NCBI GenBank assembly: GCA_965199805.1
Contig: CBDATO010000001.1
Location: forward strand, 744,001-808,000
From: DATAZK01 sp965199805
GTDB lineage: Bacteria > Actinomycetota > Actinomycetes > Frankiales > Frankiaceae
DNA: 64,000 nucleotides
Direction of reading: 5' to 3'
The translations under genes were made by a program, and so were the position numbers. The notes beneath the pieces are model-generated. The model did not search any database and was not told where the DNA came from. It saw only the letters and a list, made by a program, of their open reading frames with translations. This document shows positions 1-8,649 of the stretch, in pieces. How positions within the stretch are numbered: the stretch's first letter is position 1; every line of letters begins with the position of its first letter.

Positions 1-404
1 GTGCTGCCGCCGCCTGCGTCGACCTCGAGGTCGGACACGCCGCGCAGCACCCGGTCGACCCAGGTCAGCGAGTCTCGACCCGAGACGACGACGGCGCCCT
101 CACTGCCCTGGGCGCGGACCTCGATGTCACCCACGACGAGCACGGCGACGTCACCACCGCCGAGGGGGGCGAGCAGGGCGAGATCCATGGCGTCGTCGTC
201 GCTGGTGGCCAGCAGGCCGGCCAGCTTGCGGGCCATGCCACGACCCCCGCCCGGCTTCGCCTCGCGGACCAGGGTGAGCAGCTGCTCGAGCAGGGCTGCC
301 TGCTCCGGCGCGGGTCGGGGGACGACGAGCGCCGCACCGGGGGTGCGGGCGACGACGCCGTCGCCGGGGGTCACGCGGGCCTGGAAGTCGTCCCAGTCGA
401 TCAC
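1..404 (-). CDS. Uncharacterised protein, N-terminal part (C-terminus outside window)
   Basis: The reading frame opens at a GTG (404–402) with an AAAGGA ribosome site eight bases upstream and runs open to the window edge, giving about 134 residues. The protein begins VIDWDDFQARVTPGDGVV. It contains a hydrophobic beta-rich stretch (GGDVAVLVVGDIEVRA) followed by a segment ending DSLTWVDRVLRGVSDLEV. No catalytic motif is visible and I do not recognise the family. There is no signal peptide, so a cytoplasmic protein is likely. The annotated part may be only an N-terminal domain of a larger regulatory or FHA-type protein, but that is speculation. The frame is supported by the ribosome site, the codon use and the lack of stops. 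Confidence 0.6.
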   Translation of the reverse strand, partial: MIDWDDFQARVTPGDGVVARTPGAALVVPRPAPEQAALLEQLLTLVREAKPGGGRGMARKLAGLLATSDDDAMDLALLAPLGGGDVAVLVVGDIEVRAQGSEGAVVVSGRDSLTWVDRVLRGVSDLEVDAGGGS

Positions 405-520
405 GGGTGGTCCTTTCGCGAGGCGCAGATGCCTCGGTGGGAAGCGCAGGTGGTTCGGTGCGGAACGGAGCGCTTGTCGGTGCGGGCTCAGACGGTCGTG
501 CCGGAGGGTTGCGCTGCCGG

Positions 521-994
521 CTAGTGCGGCAACGCCCCGACGACCCGACCACCCGAGTGCCGCCAGCGCAGGAAGGGCACGCGCATCGGGCCGTTGACGA
601 ACAGGAAGACGAACACCCAGACCAGGGCAAAGTCGACGGCGAAGGTGGAGAACGGCAGCGCCTTCCACAGTGCCTCGGGCTCGCCGGGCACGATGCCCGA
701 CCGCAGCACGAACCAGCAGAGCGCGCCCTCGTTCACGATCGTGATGAGCCCGAACAGCGTGGGCCAGTCCTTCTCCCACCGGAACTGCATGAGGGCGTGG
801 TAGACGAACTCCCACAGCACCCCCAGCACGATGACCACGGCGAGCACGATGAAGGTCAGCTTGTACGACTCACCCGGGCTCGCACCGAAGTGGATGTTCG
901 GCAGGATCGGGGTGAAGATCAGCTGGACGATCGACCCGATGATCGCCAAGGCGAAGATCCGGGTCTGGATCCGACCGAACAGAGTGGGGATCAC
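521..994 (-). CDS. Four-helix integral membrane protein, unknown function
   Basis: The protein has 157 residues. The start is the GTG at 994, which has an AGGAG eight bases upstream; longer starts in the frame lack one. Four hydrophobic segments can be seen: FALAIIGSIVQLIFTPIL, LTFIVLAVVIVLGVLWEFVY, LFGLITIVNEGALCWFVL and FAVDFALVWVFVFLFVNG. The third and fourth are separated by an acidic/proline loop, and the C-terminus is basic. It has no recognisable transport or enzyme motif. It lies between the uncharacterised gene at the window start and the hairpin after rpsA, so it probably has its own promoter in 995–1160. It looks like a conserved actinobacterial hypothetical membrane protein; function unknown. 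Confidence 0.75.
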   Translation of the reverse strand: MIPTLFGRIQTRIFALAIIGSIVQLIFTPILPNIHFGASPGESYKLTFIVLAVVIVLGVLWEFVYHALMQFRWEKDWPTLFGLITIVNEGALCWFVLRSGIVPGEPEALWKALPFSTFAVDFALVWVFVFLFVNGPMRVPFLRWRHSGGRVVGALPH

Positions 995-1164
995 GTGCTG
1001 AACTCCTCGTCTGACCTGGCCAAATGAACCGTGTGAGATCGACATCGGCTGGTCGGCCGGTCGCGTAGATCACGTTAGGGTGACAGCCCATCGCGGTCCA
1101 GGGTTTAGACAAATGCCTGACACCGGAAGATCGTCGCGCCGGCGGTGGCACCACCGGGTCCGGG

Positions 1165-1209
1165 ACGCACGAGAGCCCCACCGGTCGGTGACCGATGGGG
1201 CTCTTGCGT
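1165..1209 (-). terminator. GC-rich hairpin after rpsA
   Basis: The arms around 1165–1180 and 1196–1209 pair (AGAGCCCCA against TGGGGCTCT, extended by ACGCA/TGCGT across a two-base bulge), with an inner CGGTC/GACCG stem. It sits 30 bases past the rpsA stop. There is no T-tract, as is common for actinobacterial terminators. It would insulate rpsA from the membrane-protein gene downstream. Confidence 0.65.
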
Positions 1210-1238
1210 GACGTGGCGGGTGGACCGCCGGTGGAGTC

Positions 1239-2708
1239 CTAGGACTCGTTGCCGAACTGCTCGCGCAGCCGGCGCAGCGACTCCTCGTCCAGGGCGGACG
1301 CGCTCGTCTCGGTCTCCGAGGAGAACGTGGACGGGCCCGAAGCCTCGACCTCTGCCTGCTGGGCGGCACGCAGCTGAGCCATGTGCTGCTCGTAACGCTG
1401 GCGAGCGGCCTCGTACTGCGACTCCCAGGCGGACTGCTGCTCCTCGAAGCCCGGCAGCCACTCGCCGGTCTCGGAGTCGAAGCCCTCCGGGTAGATGTAG
1501 TTGCCCTGGTCGTCGTACGTGGCTTCCATGCCGTACTGGGTCGGGTCGAACTCGCTCGCCTCGACATCATGGGTGGCCTCGTTGGCCTGCTTCAGCGACA
1601 GGCTGATGCGGCGACGCTCGAGGTCGATGTCGATGACCTTGACCATGATCTCGTCACCGACGTTGACGACCTGCTCCGGCAGCTCCACGTGGCGCTCGGC
1701 CAGCTCGGAGATGTGGACCAGACCCTCGATGCCCTCGTCGACGCGGACGAACGCACCGAACGGCACCAGCTTGGTCGCCCGACCGGGCACGACCTGGCCG
1801 ATGGCGTGGGTACGCGCGAACTGACGCCACGGGTCTTCCTGCGTCGCCTTGAGCGACAGCGAGACACGCTCGCGGTCCATGTCGACGTCGAGCACCTCGA
1901 CGGTGACCTCCTGGCCCACCTCGACCACCTCGGACGGGTGGTCGATGTGCTTCCAGGACAGCTCGCTGACGTGCACCAGACCGTCGACGCCGCCGAGGTC
2001 GACGAACGCACCGAAGTTGACGATCGAGCTGACGACACCGGACCGGACCTGGCCGCGGGCCAGCTTGCCGAGGAACTCGCTGCGCACCTCGCTCTGCGTC
2101 TGCTCGAGCCAGGCACGGCGGGACAGCACCACGTTGTTGCGGTTCTTGTCCAGCTCGATGATCTTGGCTTCGAGCTCCCGACCGACGTAAGGCTGCAGGT
2201 CACGCACGCGGCGCATCTCGACCAGCGACGCCGGCAGGAATCCACGGAGACCGATGTCGAGGATCAGGCCGCCCTTGACGACCTCGATGACCGTGCCGGT
2301 GACGACACCGTCCTCGTCCTTGAGGGTCTCGATCGTGCCCCAGGCGCGCTCGTACTGAGCGCGCTTCTTGGACAGGATGAGGCGGCCTTCCTTGTCCTCC
2401 TTCTGGAGAACAAGGGCTTCCACCTGGTCACCGAGCGAGACGACCTCGCTGGGATTCACGTCGTGCTTGATCGACAGCTCACGCGAGGGGATGACACCCT
2501 CGGTCTTGTAGCCGATGTCGAGCAGGACTTCGTCGCGATCGACCTTGACGATCACGCCTTCGACGATGTCTCCATCGTTGAAGTACTTGATCGTCGCGTC
2601 GATGGCGGCAAGGAACTCTTCATCCGAAGCGAAGTCGTTCACGACCGCGGAGGTGGTGGGGGCGACGTCCTGCTCGGCGGCGGGTGCGTCGGCTGTGCTG
2701 ATCGTCAA
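1239..2708 (-). CDS. rpsA: 30S ribosomal protein S1
   Basis: S1 (489 residues) binds mRNA on the 30S subunit and helps load structured or weak-Shine-Dalgarno messages. Four OB-fold S1 repeats are visible: GDIVEGVIVKVDRDEVLLDIG near residue 46, GVVTGTVIEVVKGGLILDIG near 135, RSGVVSSIVNFGAFVDLGGVD near 222 and GRATKLVPFGAFVRVDEG near 308. The last two have the most canonical SFGAFV-type cores. The C-terminal tail of roughly 115 residues holds an acidic/aromatic segment (YGMEATYDDQGNYIYPEGF) and a charged helix, as in other actinobacterial S1 proteins rather than the six-repeat E. coli form. The start appears to be TTG at 2708 with GGAG nine bases upstream. It is transcribed alone from a promoter near 2858–2885. 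Confidence 0.97.
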   Translation of the reverse strand: MTISTADAPAAEQDVAPTTSAVVNDFASDEEFLAAIDATIKYFNDGDIVEGVIVKVDRDEVLLDIGYKTEGVIPSRELSIKHDVNPSEVVSLGDQVEALVLQKEDKEGRLILSKKRAQYERAWGTIETLKDEDGVVTGTVIEVVKGGLILDIGLRGFLPASLVEMRRVRDLQPYVGRELEAKIIELDKNRNNVVLSRRAWLEQTQSEVRSEFLGKLARGQVRSGVVSSIVNFGAFVDLGGVDGLVHVSELSWKHIDHPSEVVEVGQEVTVEVLDVDMDRERVSLSLKATQEDPWRQFARTHAIGQVVPGRATKLVPFGAFVRVDEGIEGLVHISELAERHVELPEQVVNVGDEIMVKVIDIDLERRRISLSLKQANEATHDVEASEFDPTQYGMEATYDDQGNYIYPEGFDSETGEWLPGFEEQQSAWESQYEAARQRYEQHMAQLRAAQQAEVEASGPSTFSSETETSASALDEESLRRLREQFGNES

Positions 2709-2857
2709 GGGGTTGGTCTCCGGACAGGGGTCAGAAGTTGTCGCACAAGGGCCGGGTCGAAGCGCCGGGCCGGGCTACTGGCGAGCGTGAGACTGACCGT
2801 GAGACGAATCGAGCGGGCCTGCTCTGTCCGAGACCACGCAGACCCCTGTGTACGGCA

Positions 2858-2885
2858 AGTGTATGCCCTCACGGCACCCGGTCAA
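2858..2885 (-). promoter_or_regulatory. Probable rpsA promoter
   Basis: Read on the minus strand, TTGACC (2885–2880) and TACACT (2863–2858) are separated by 16 bases. Both match the housekeeping sigma consensus well. This leaves a leader of about 145 bases before the rpsA start. The divergent methyltransferase gene starts only 50 bases away on the other strand. Confidence 0.6.
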
Positions 2886-2932
2886 TACAGATGCCCAGCT
2901 GTCACCCTGGCTACGTACCCGAGACCGGCAGG

Positions 2933-3847
2933 ATGACCATGGTGAACTACGACTCGGTGAACCCCGACTCGGTGAACCCCGGCTCGGCGGACACCGCCGA
3001 CGACGAGTTCGGGGACGACGACGACGGCACGCTGGTCAGCGTCGAGTACACGGAGATCGACCAGTCGTCCGCGGTACGCGCCAGTCGCGCCTGGTGGGAC
3101 GACGAGGCCGATGCCTACCAGGCCGAGCACGGCGACTTCCTCGGCGGGAGCGCCCCCGACTTCGTGTGGTGCCCGGAGGGTCTGCGCGAGGCCGACGTCC
3201 AGCTGCTCGGCCCGACAGCCGCGCTCGCCGGGGCGACCGTCCTCGAGGTGGGGTGCGGCGCGGCCCAGTGCGCCCGGTGGCTGCGCGAGCAGGGCAGCGA
3301 CGTGGTCGCCTTCGACCTGTCGGAGGGCCAGCTGCGGCACGCCCGGGCCGCCGTCGGCGCCGACCGCGCGAGCGGCCGCGCTCCCCTGCTGGTGCTGGCC
3401 GACGCGGGCCGGATCCCGGTACGTACGGGCAGCGTCGACCTGGCCTGCTCGGCCTTCGGCGCCGTCCCGTTCGTCACCGACAGCGCCGCGGTGATGCGCG
3501 AGGTGGCGCGCGTGCTGCGGCCCGGCGGCCGCTGGGTGTTCAGCACCAACCACCCGATGCGCTGGTGCATGCGCGACGACCCCGGCCCCGACGGCCTGGT
3601 GATCGAGCGGTCCTACTTCGACCGGCGCTCCTACGTCGAACGCGCCGAGGACGGCACCCCGGTCTACGTCGAGTCGCACCGCACCATCGGTGACCGGGTG
3701 CGCGAGCTGGTCGCGGCGGGCTTCCGGGTGCTGGACGTCGTGGAGCCGGAGTGGCCGGCCGGCCACGACCGGGAGTGGGGTCAGTGGAGCCCGCTGCGCG
3801 GCGCGCTCTTCCCGGGAACGGTCATCTTCGTCAGCGAGCGGGTGTAG
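2933..3847 (+). CDS. Class I SAM-dependent methyltransferase
   Basis: This is a 304-residue Rossmann methyltransferase of unknown substrate. Motif I is VLEVGCGAAQCARWL near residue 105. Motif II/III features follow (VVAFDLSEGQLRHAR, then LVLADAGRIPV and VDLACSAFGAVPFV), and RVLRPGGRWVFSTNHP is the post-motif strand typical of the Methyltransf_11 group. The first 35 residues are acidic and include two perfect copies of a DSVNP repeat, so the catalytic domain proper starts near WWDDEADAYQAEHG. Candidate starts are ATG 2933, ATG 2939 or GTG 2942; AGGATG lies at a suitable distance from 2939. It is divergent from rpsA. Its last 17 bases overlap the convergent membrane-protein gene. The tRNA, rRNA or small-molecule target cannot be told from sequence. 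Confidence 0.85.
   Translation: MTMVNYDSVNPDSVNPGSADTADDEFGDDDDGTLVSVEYTEIDQSSAVRASRAWWDDEADAYQAEHGDFLGGSAPDFVWCPEGLREADVQLLGPTAALAGATVLEVGCGAAQCARWLREQGSDVVAFDLSEGQLRHARAAVGADRASGRAPLLVLADAGRIPVRTGSVDLACSAFGAVPFVTDSAAVMREVARVLRPGGRWVFSTNHPMRWCMRDDPGPDGLVIERSYFDRRSYVERAEDGTPVYVESHRTIGDRVRELVAAGFRVLDVVEPEWPAGHDREWGQWSPLRGALFPGTVIFVSERV
2951..2980 (+). repeat. Two perfect 15-bp tandem repeats in the methyltransferase N-terminus
   Basis: The unit GACTCGGTGAACCCC occurs twice in a row and encodes DSVNP-DSVNP. A degenerate third unit (GGCTCGG...) follows. The unit is a multiple of three, so copy number could vary without changing frame. Confidence 0.9.
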
Positions 3848-4280
3848 CGCCGGTACGCGCCGCCCGCTCCATCGCGACCGCCCGGCGCATCGTGCGCCGC
3901 CCGCGGGCCGTGTCACGCGCCTGCCCGTACGCGAGGGCGAGGCGATACCAGCGCTGCCAGTCGGCCGGGTCCTGCTCGGCCTGCGCGCGGCGCAGCTCGA
4001 AGGCCGCGTCGGGATCCATGCCGTCCGCCGGCTCCCCCGGATCGGGCCCGAGCATCGCCGCGAGCCGCTCGGTCGCCCGGCCGAAGCGCAGCTCCGCCAC
4101 CACGATCGCGATCCCGACCACCGGCAGCAGCAGCACGCCGACCCCGAGCAGCTTGACCACCCAGCGCGGATCGCCGACCAGCGAGACGCCGCGGGCACCG
4201 ATGACCAGGAAGTAGAAGACGAGGACGGCGACCAGCAGCAGCGCCAGCGCCTTGGCCCGGCCGGATCTGCGCTCGGGCAC
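3831..4280 (-). CDS. Small membrane protein with C-terminal TPR-like helix pair
   Basis: This 149-residue protein starts at GTG 4280, two bases after the dapB stop, so it is probably translationally coupled to dapB. Two hydrophobic helices lie near the N-terminus: ALALLLVAVLVFYFLVIGA and VVKLLGVGVLLLPVVGIAIVV. A soluble C-terminal part follows with a tetratricopeptide-like helix pair (DPADWQRWYRLALAYGQARD...GRRTMRRAVAMERA). The basic residues after the second helix suggest the tail is cytoplasmic. It may scaffold a protein interaction at the membrane; the actual role is unknown. The 3' end overlaps the convergent methyltransferase gene by 17 bases. Confidence 0.75.
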   Translation of the reverse strand: MPERRSGRAKALALLLVAVLVFYFLVIGARGVSLVGDPRWVVKLLGVGVLLLPVVGIAIVVAELRFGRATERLAAMLGPDPGEPADGMDPDAAFELRRAQAEQDPADWQRWYRLALAYGQARDTARGRRTMRRAVAMERAARTGATPAR

Positions 4281-4282
4281 GG

Positions 4283-5023
4283 TCAGAGCCCGAGCAGACC
4301 GTCGATCCCGTACGTGAGGCCGGGGGTGGCGACGACATGGCGCACCGACAGCAGCACGCCGGGCATGAACGACTCGCGGTCCAGCGAGTCGTGCCGGATG
4401 GTCAGCGTCTCCCCCGCCGTCCCGAAGAGCACCTCCTGGTGCGCGATCAGGCCGCGCAGCCGGATCGCGTGCACCGGGATGCCCGACACGGACGCGCCGC
4501 GCGCGCCGTCGATCGCGGTCGTGGTGGCATCGGGACCGGTCACCGGCACACCCGCCGACTCGCGGGCCTCGGCGATGAGCTCGGCCGTGCGCCGGGCGGT
4601 GCCGCTCGGGGCGTCGACCTTGTTGGGGTGATGCAGCTCGACGATCTCCACCGAGTCGAACCAGCGCGCCGCCTGGGCGGCGAAACGCATCATCAGTACG
4701 GCGGCGATGCCGAAGTTGGGGGCGATCAGTACGCCGGCGCCGGGGGCGGCAGCCAGCCACTCGCGTACCTGATCGAGGCGGGCCTCGTCGAAACCGGTGG
4801 TGCCGACCACGACCGACAGGCCCGCGCCGAGACACCACTCGAGGTTGTCCATCACGACGGCGGGTGCGGTGAAGTCGACCACGACGTCGACGCCGCGCAG
4901 CTGCTCGCGGTCGTCGCCCACGTCCACCGCGGCGACGAGCTCGAGGTCGTCAGCCGCGTTGACGGCATTGACAACCTGGTAGCCCATGCGGCCCCGGGCC
5001 CCGAGCACACCGACCTTGATCAC
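4283..5023 (-). CDS. dapB: 4-hydroxy-tetrahydrodipicolinate reductase
   Basis: DapB (246 residues) reduces 4-hydroxy-tetrahydrodipicolinate with NAD(P)H in the lysine/meso-diaminopimelate pathway, which feeds peptidoglycan. The N-terminal Rossmann motif VGVLGARGRMG spans residues 4–14. VDFTAPA and VVGTTGF mark the nucleotide site. The family signature ELHHPNKVDAPSGTA, near residues 128–142, carries the catalytic His pair and the Lys. Length is normal. It lies just downstream of the M16 peptidase gene, the usual actinobacterial arrangement, with 16 bases between stop and start. The small membrane-protein gene follows two bases later. Confidence 0.97.
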   Translation of the reverse strand: MIKVGVLGARGRMGYQVVNAVNAADDLELVAAVDVGDDREQLRGVDVVVDFTAPAVVMDNLEWCLGAGLSVVVGTTGFDEARLDQVREWLAAAPGAGVLIAPNFGIAAVLMMRFAAQAARWFDSVEIVELHHPNKVDAPSGTARRTAELIAEARESAGVPVTGPDATTTAIDGARGASVSGIPVHAIRLRGLIAHQEVLFGTAGETLTIRHDSLDRESFMPGVLLSVRHVVATPGLTYGIDGLLGL

Positions 5024-5039
5024 GTAACGACCTCCGTAC

Positions 5040-6368
5040 TCATCGCGCGACTGCGTCGGAAAGCTCGGACGCGTCGAAGGGTCCCACGGCGCCCAGCGAC
5101 AGCGGCTGCCCGAGCAGGTCCGCGGCGACCCGCCTCACCTGCTCCGGCGTCACCGCGTCGATCCGGGCGAGGGTCTCGTCGACCGAGATGACCTCGCCCT
5201 GGGCGAGCTCGCTCTTGCCGAGCCGGCTCATACGGGCGCCGGTGTCCTCGAGACCGAGCGCGATCGAGCCGCGCGCCTGCCCCTTGGCCCGGGCCAGCTC
5301 CTCGTCGGTGATCCCGTCGGCGGCGACGGCGTCCAGCTGCTCGCGGCACAGCTGCAGCACCTCCTTCGCCCGCCGGGGCGCGACCCCGGCGTAGACACCG
5401 AACAGGCCGGTGTCGGCGTAGTGGGAGGTGAACGAGTAGACCGAGTACGCGAGGCCGCGCTTCTCGCGGACCTCCTGGAACAGCCGGCTGCTCATGCCCT
5501 CGCCGAGCGCGCTCGACAGCAGGCCGAGGGCGTAGCGCCGCTCGTCGTGGCGGGACACACCCGCCGTGCCGAGCACGAGGTGGGCCTGCTCGCTGCTGCG
5601 GCGGGACACGCGGATGCCGGCGCCCGGATGGGGCCGTCGCTGGCCGGCGCGCATCGGCTGCGGGTCGGCGGACGCGTGCCCGCCGGCCGACTCCCAGGCC
5701 TTCAGCACCGACGCGAGCGCCGCGTCGTGGTCCAGCGCGCCGCTCACGGCGACCACGGTCGCGGACGGGACGTAACGCTCGCGGTAGTACGCGTCGATCT
5801 CGTCGCGGGCGAGCCCTTGGATGCTGGCGGTGGTGCCGAGCACCGGGCGGCCGAGCGGCCCGTCACCGAGGACGGCGCCGGAGAAGACGTCGTGCACCAG
5901 GTCGGCGGGGTCGTCCTCATGCATGGCGATCTCTTCGAGGATCACGCCGCGTTCGGCGTCGACGTCGGCGTCCCGCAGCAGCGACGCGGTGACCATGTCG
6001 GAGACCACGTCGACGGCGAGCGGTAGGTCCTCGTCGAGCACCCGTGCGTAGTAGCAGGTGTGCTCGCGGGTGGTGAAGGCGTTGAGCTCCCCACCGACCG
6101 CCTCGAGTGCCGCGGAGATCTCGAGCGCCGAGCGCTTCGGGGTGCCCTTGAAGAGCAGGTGCTCCAAATAGTGCGAGGCGCCGGCGACAGCCGGCGCCTC
6201 GTCACGCGAGCCGACCCCGACCCAGACCCCGATGGCCGTCGAACGGACACCGGGGACGTACTCGGTCAGGACGCGAAGTCCGCTCGGCAGCACCGTCCGC
6301 TGGACGGTGCCGCCGAGCAGGAACTCGCTGTCCGCTCGAGGCAACGACGTGCTACTCGCTGGAGGCAC
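5040..6368 (-). CDS. M16 family zinc metallopeptidase (PepR/YmxG type)
   Basis: This processing-peptidase-like protein has about 442 residues. The inverted zinc motif HxxEH is HYLEH at residues 66–70, and the third ligand is the Glu in VILEEIAMHEDD about 75 residues on. The C-terminal M16 half contains the RRSSEQAHLVLG and REKRGLAYSVYSF segments that close over the substrate. The start is uncertain: GTG 6368 overlaps the pnp stop and keeps the usual coupling, while TTG 6344 is the first start after the stop. It is cytoplasmic, since no signal peptide is seen. The gene is conserved directly downstream of pnp in actinobacteria; natural substrates are poorly known. Confidence 0.93.
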   Translation of the reverse strand: MPPASSTSLPRADSEFLLGGTVQRTVLPSGLRVLTEYVPGVRSTAIGVWVGVGSRDEAPAVAGASHYLEHLLFKGTPKRSALEISAALEAVGGELNAFTTREHTCYYARVLDEDLPLAVDVVSDMVTASLLRDADVDAERGVILEEIAMHEDDPADLVHDVFSGAVLGDGPLGRPVLGTTASIQGLARDEIDAYYRERYVPSATVVAVSGALDHDAALASVLKAWESAGGHASADPQPMRAGQRRPHPGAGIRVSRRSSEQAHLVLGTAGVSRHDERRYALGLLSSALGEGMSSRLFQEVREKRGLAYSVYSFTSHYADTGLFGVYAGVAPRRAKEVLQLCREQLDAVAADGITDEELARAKGQARGSIALGLEDTGARMSRLGKSELAQGEVISVDETLARIDAVTPEQVRRVAADLLGQPLSLGAVGPFDASELSDAVAR

Positions 6369-8649
6369 TGGCCACGACGGCCTCGGCCGAGGCGTCGGCA
6401 GCCGTCGCACCATCGGCACCGTCGGCGCCGTCCTCGCCCTCGGCCACCACCGGGCTGAGGCTGATCTTGCCGCGCGGGTCGATCTCGGTGATCTCGACCT
6501 GGACCTTCTGCCCGACGCTGACGACGTCCTCGGGGTTCGCCACCCGCTTGCCGCCCGACAGCGCCTTCATCTTGCTGACGTGCAGCAGGCCGTCACGACC
6601 CGGGGTGAGCGAGATGAACGCCCCGAAGTTGGTCGTCTTGACGACCGTGCCGAGGTAGCGCTCCCCCAGCTCGGGCAGCTGCGGGTTGGCGATCGCGTTG
6701 ATCGCCGACCGGGCCGCCTCGGCGGTCGGGCCGTCGGTGGCACCGATGTAGATGGTGCCGTCGTCCTCGATGGAGATGTCGGCGCCGGTGTCGGCCTGGA
6801 TCTGGTTGATGATCTTCCCCTTCGGGCCGATCACCTCACCGATCTTGTCGACGGGGATCTTGACGGTGATGACCCGCGGTGCGGTCGCCGCCATGTCGTC
6901 CGGCACGTCGATCGCCGAGCTCATCACGTCGAGGATGGTCAGCCGGGCGCCACGCGCCTGCTGCAGGGCCGAGGCCAGCACCGAGGCGGGGATGCCGTCG
7001 AGCTTGGTGTCGAGCTGCAGCGCGGTGATGAAGTCCTTCGTGCCGGCGACCTTGAAGTCCATGTCGCCGAACGCGTCCTCGGCACCGAGGATGTCGGTGA
7101 GGGTGACGAAGTTGTCCCCGTCCGAGATGAGGCCCATCGCGATGCCCGCGACCGGCGCCTTCAGCGGAACACCGGCGTTGAGCAGGCTCATCGTGCTGGC
7201 GCAGACCGAGCCCATGCTGGTCGAGCCGTTGGAGCTCAGCGCCTCGCTCACCTGGCGGATCGCGTACGGGAACTCCTCACGCGACGGCAGGACGGGGAGC
7301 AGCGCCCGCTCGGCCAGCGCGCCGTGGCCGATCTCGCGGCGCTTCGGCGACCCGACCCGGCCGGTCTCACCGGTCGAGTACGGCGGGAAGTTGTAGTTGT
7401 GCATGTAGCGCTTGCGGTTGTCCGGGTTGAGCGTGTCGATCATCTGCTCCATGCGCAGCATGGCCAGCGTCGTCACACCCAGGATCTGGGTCTCGCCACG
7501 CTCGAAGAGCGCCGAGCCGTGCACCCGCGGGATCACGTCGACCTCGGCGGACAGTGCCCGGATGTCGGTGAGCCCACGGCCGTCGATGCGGACCTTGTCG
7601 CGGATGACGCGCTCGCGCACCAGCTTCTTGGTCAGCGCGCGGAACGCGGCGCCGATCTCCTTCTCGCGGCCGGCGAAGTCGGCCCCGATGCGCTCCTCGG
7701 CGAGGGCGCGTACGCGGTCCTCCTCCTCCTGGCGCTCCTGCTTGCCGGCGATCGTGAGAGCGGCGGCGAGCTCGGTGCCGACGGCACCGGTCAGGGCGTC
7801 CAGCAGGTCCTGGCCGTAGTCCACGAAGAGCGGGAAGGTGCCGGTGGCCTTGGCGGCCTTGGCGGCGAGCTCGCTCTGTGCGGCGCACAGGGCGGCGATG
7901 GTGGGCTTGGCGGCCTCGAGGCCCGCGGCGACGACCTCCTCGGTCGGCGCGACGGCGCCACCGGCGATCAGCTCGACGGTGTCCTTGGTGGCCTCGGCCT
8001 CGACCATCATGATCGCGACGTCGCCACCCTCGAGGGCGCGGCCGGCGACGACCATGTCGAAGGTCGCGGACGCGAGCTCCTCGTGGGTCGGGAACGCGAC
8101 CCAGTCACCGTTGATGAGCGCGACGCGCGTGGCACCGATGGGGCCGGAGAACGGAAGCCCGGCCAGGATGGTGCTGGCGCTGGCGGCGTTGATCGCTACG
8201 ACGTCGTAGAGGTCGTTGGGGTCGAGCGAGAGAATGGTGCAGACGACCTGGATCTCGTTGCGCAGGCCCTTGACGAAGGACGGGCGCAGCGGCCGGTCGA
8301 TCAGCCGGCAGGTGAGGATCGCGTCCTCGCTGGGCCGGCCTTCGCGGCGGAAGAACGAGCCGGGGATACGCCCGACGGCGTACATCCGCTCCTCGACGTC
8401 GACCGTGAGGGGGAAGAAGTCGAGCTGGTCCTTCGGCCGCTTGCTGGCGGTCGTCGCCGACAGGATCATGGTCTCGTCGTCGAGGTAGGCGACGGCACTG
8501 CCGGCCGCCTGCCGGGCGAGGCGCCCGGTCTCGAACCGGATCTGGCGCGTGCCGCCCGGGTTGGTGATGGTGGCGACGACCTCGGTCACGCCGTCGTTGT
8601 CGTCTGCGGTGTCGACCGCGGAATCTGTGGTGATGTCGGACCCGGTCAC
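6352..8649 (-). CDS. pnp: Polyribonucleotide nucleotidyltransferase (PNPase)
   Basis: PNPase degrades RNA 3'→5' by phosphorolysis and can add tails; in actinobacteria it also contributes to RNA polyadenylation. The start is GTG 8649, preceded by GGAGGGAGACCC, giving 765 residues. Two RNase PH domains flank a helical linker. Key segments are RRREIGHGALAERAL and LSSNGSTSMGSVC in the second PH domain. A KH domain follows (VIGPKGKIINQIQADTG), then a C-terminal S1 domain (YLGTVVKTTNFGAFISLTPG). The last roughly 30 residues are Ala/Asp/Glu-rich. It is downstream of rpsO across a 274-base gap. Confidence 0.98.
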   Translation of the reverse strand: MTGSDITTDSAVDTADDNDGVTEVVATITNPGGTRQIRFETGRLARQAAGSAVAYLDDETMILSATTASKRPKDQLDFFPLTVDVEERMYAVGRIPGSFFRREGRPSEDAILTCRLIDRPLRPSFVKGLRNEIQVVCTILSLDPNDLYDVVAINAASASTILAGLPFSGPIGATRVALINGDWVAFPTHEELASATFDMVVAGRALEGGDVAIMMVEAEATKDTVELIAGGAVAPTEEVVAAGLEAAKPTIAALCAAQSELAAKAAKATGTFPLFVDYGQDLLDALTGAVGTELAAALTIAGKQERQEEEDRVRALAEERIGADFAGREKEIGAAFRALTKKLVRERVIRDKVRIDGRGLTDIRALSAEVDVIPRVHGSALFERGETQILGVTTLAMLRMEQMIDTLNPDNRKRYMHNYNFPPYSTGETGRVGSPKRREIGHGALAERALLPVLPSREEFPYAIRQVSEALSSNGSTSMGSVCASTMSLLNAGVPLKAPVAGIAMGLISDGDNFVTLTDILGAEDAFGDMDFKVAGTKDFITALQLDTKLDGIPASVLASALQQARGARLTILDVMSSAIDVPDDMAATAPRVITVKIPVDKIGEVIGPKGKIINQIQADTGADISIEDDGTIYIGATDGPTAEAARSAINAIANPQLPELGERYLGTVVKTTNFGAFISLTPGRDGLLHVSKMKALSGGKRVANPEDVVSVGQKVQVEITEIDPRGKISLSPVVAEGEDGADGADGATAADASAEAVVASASSE

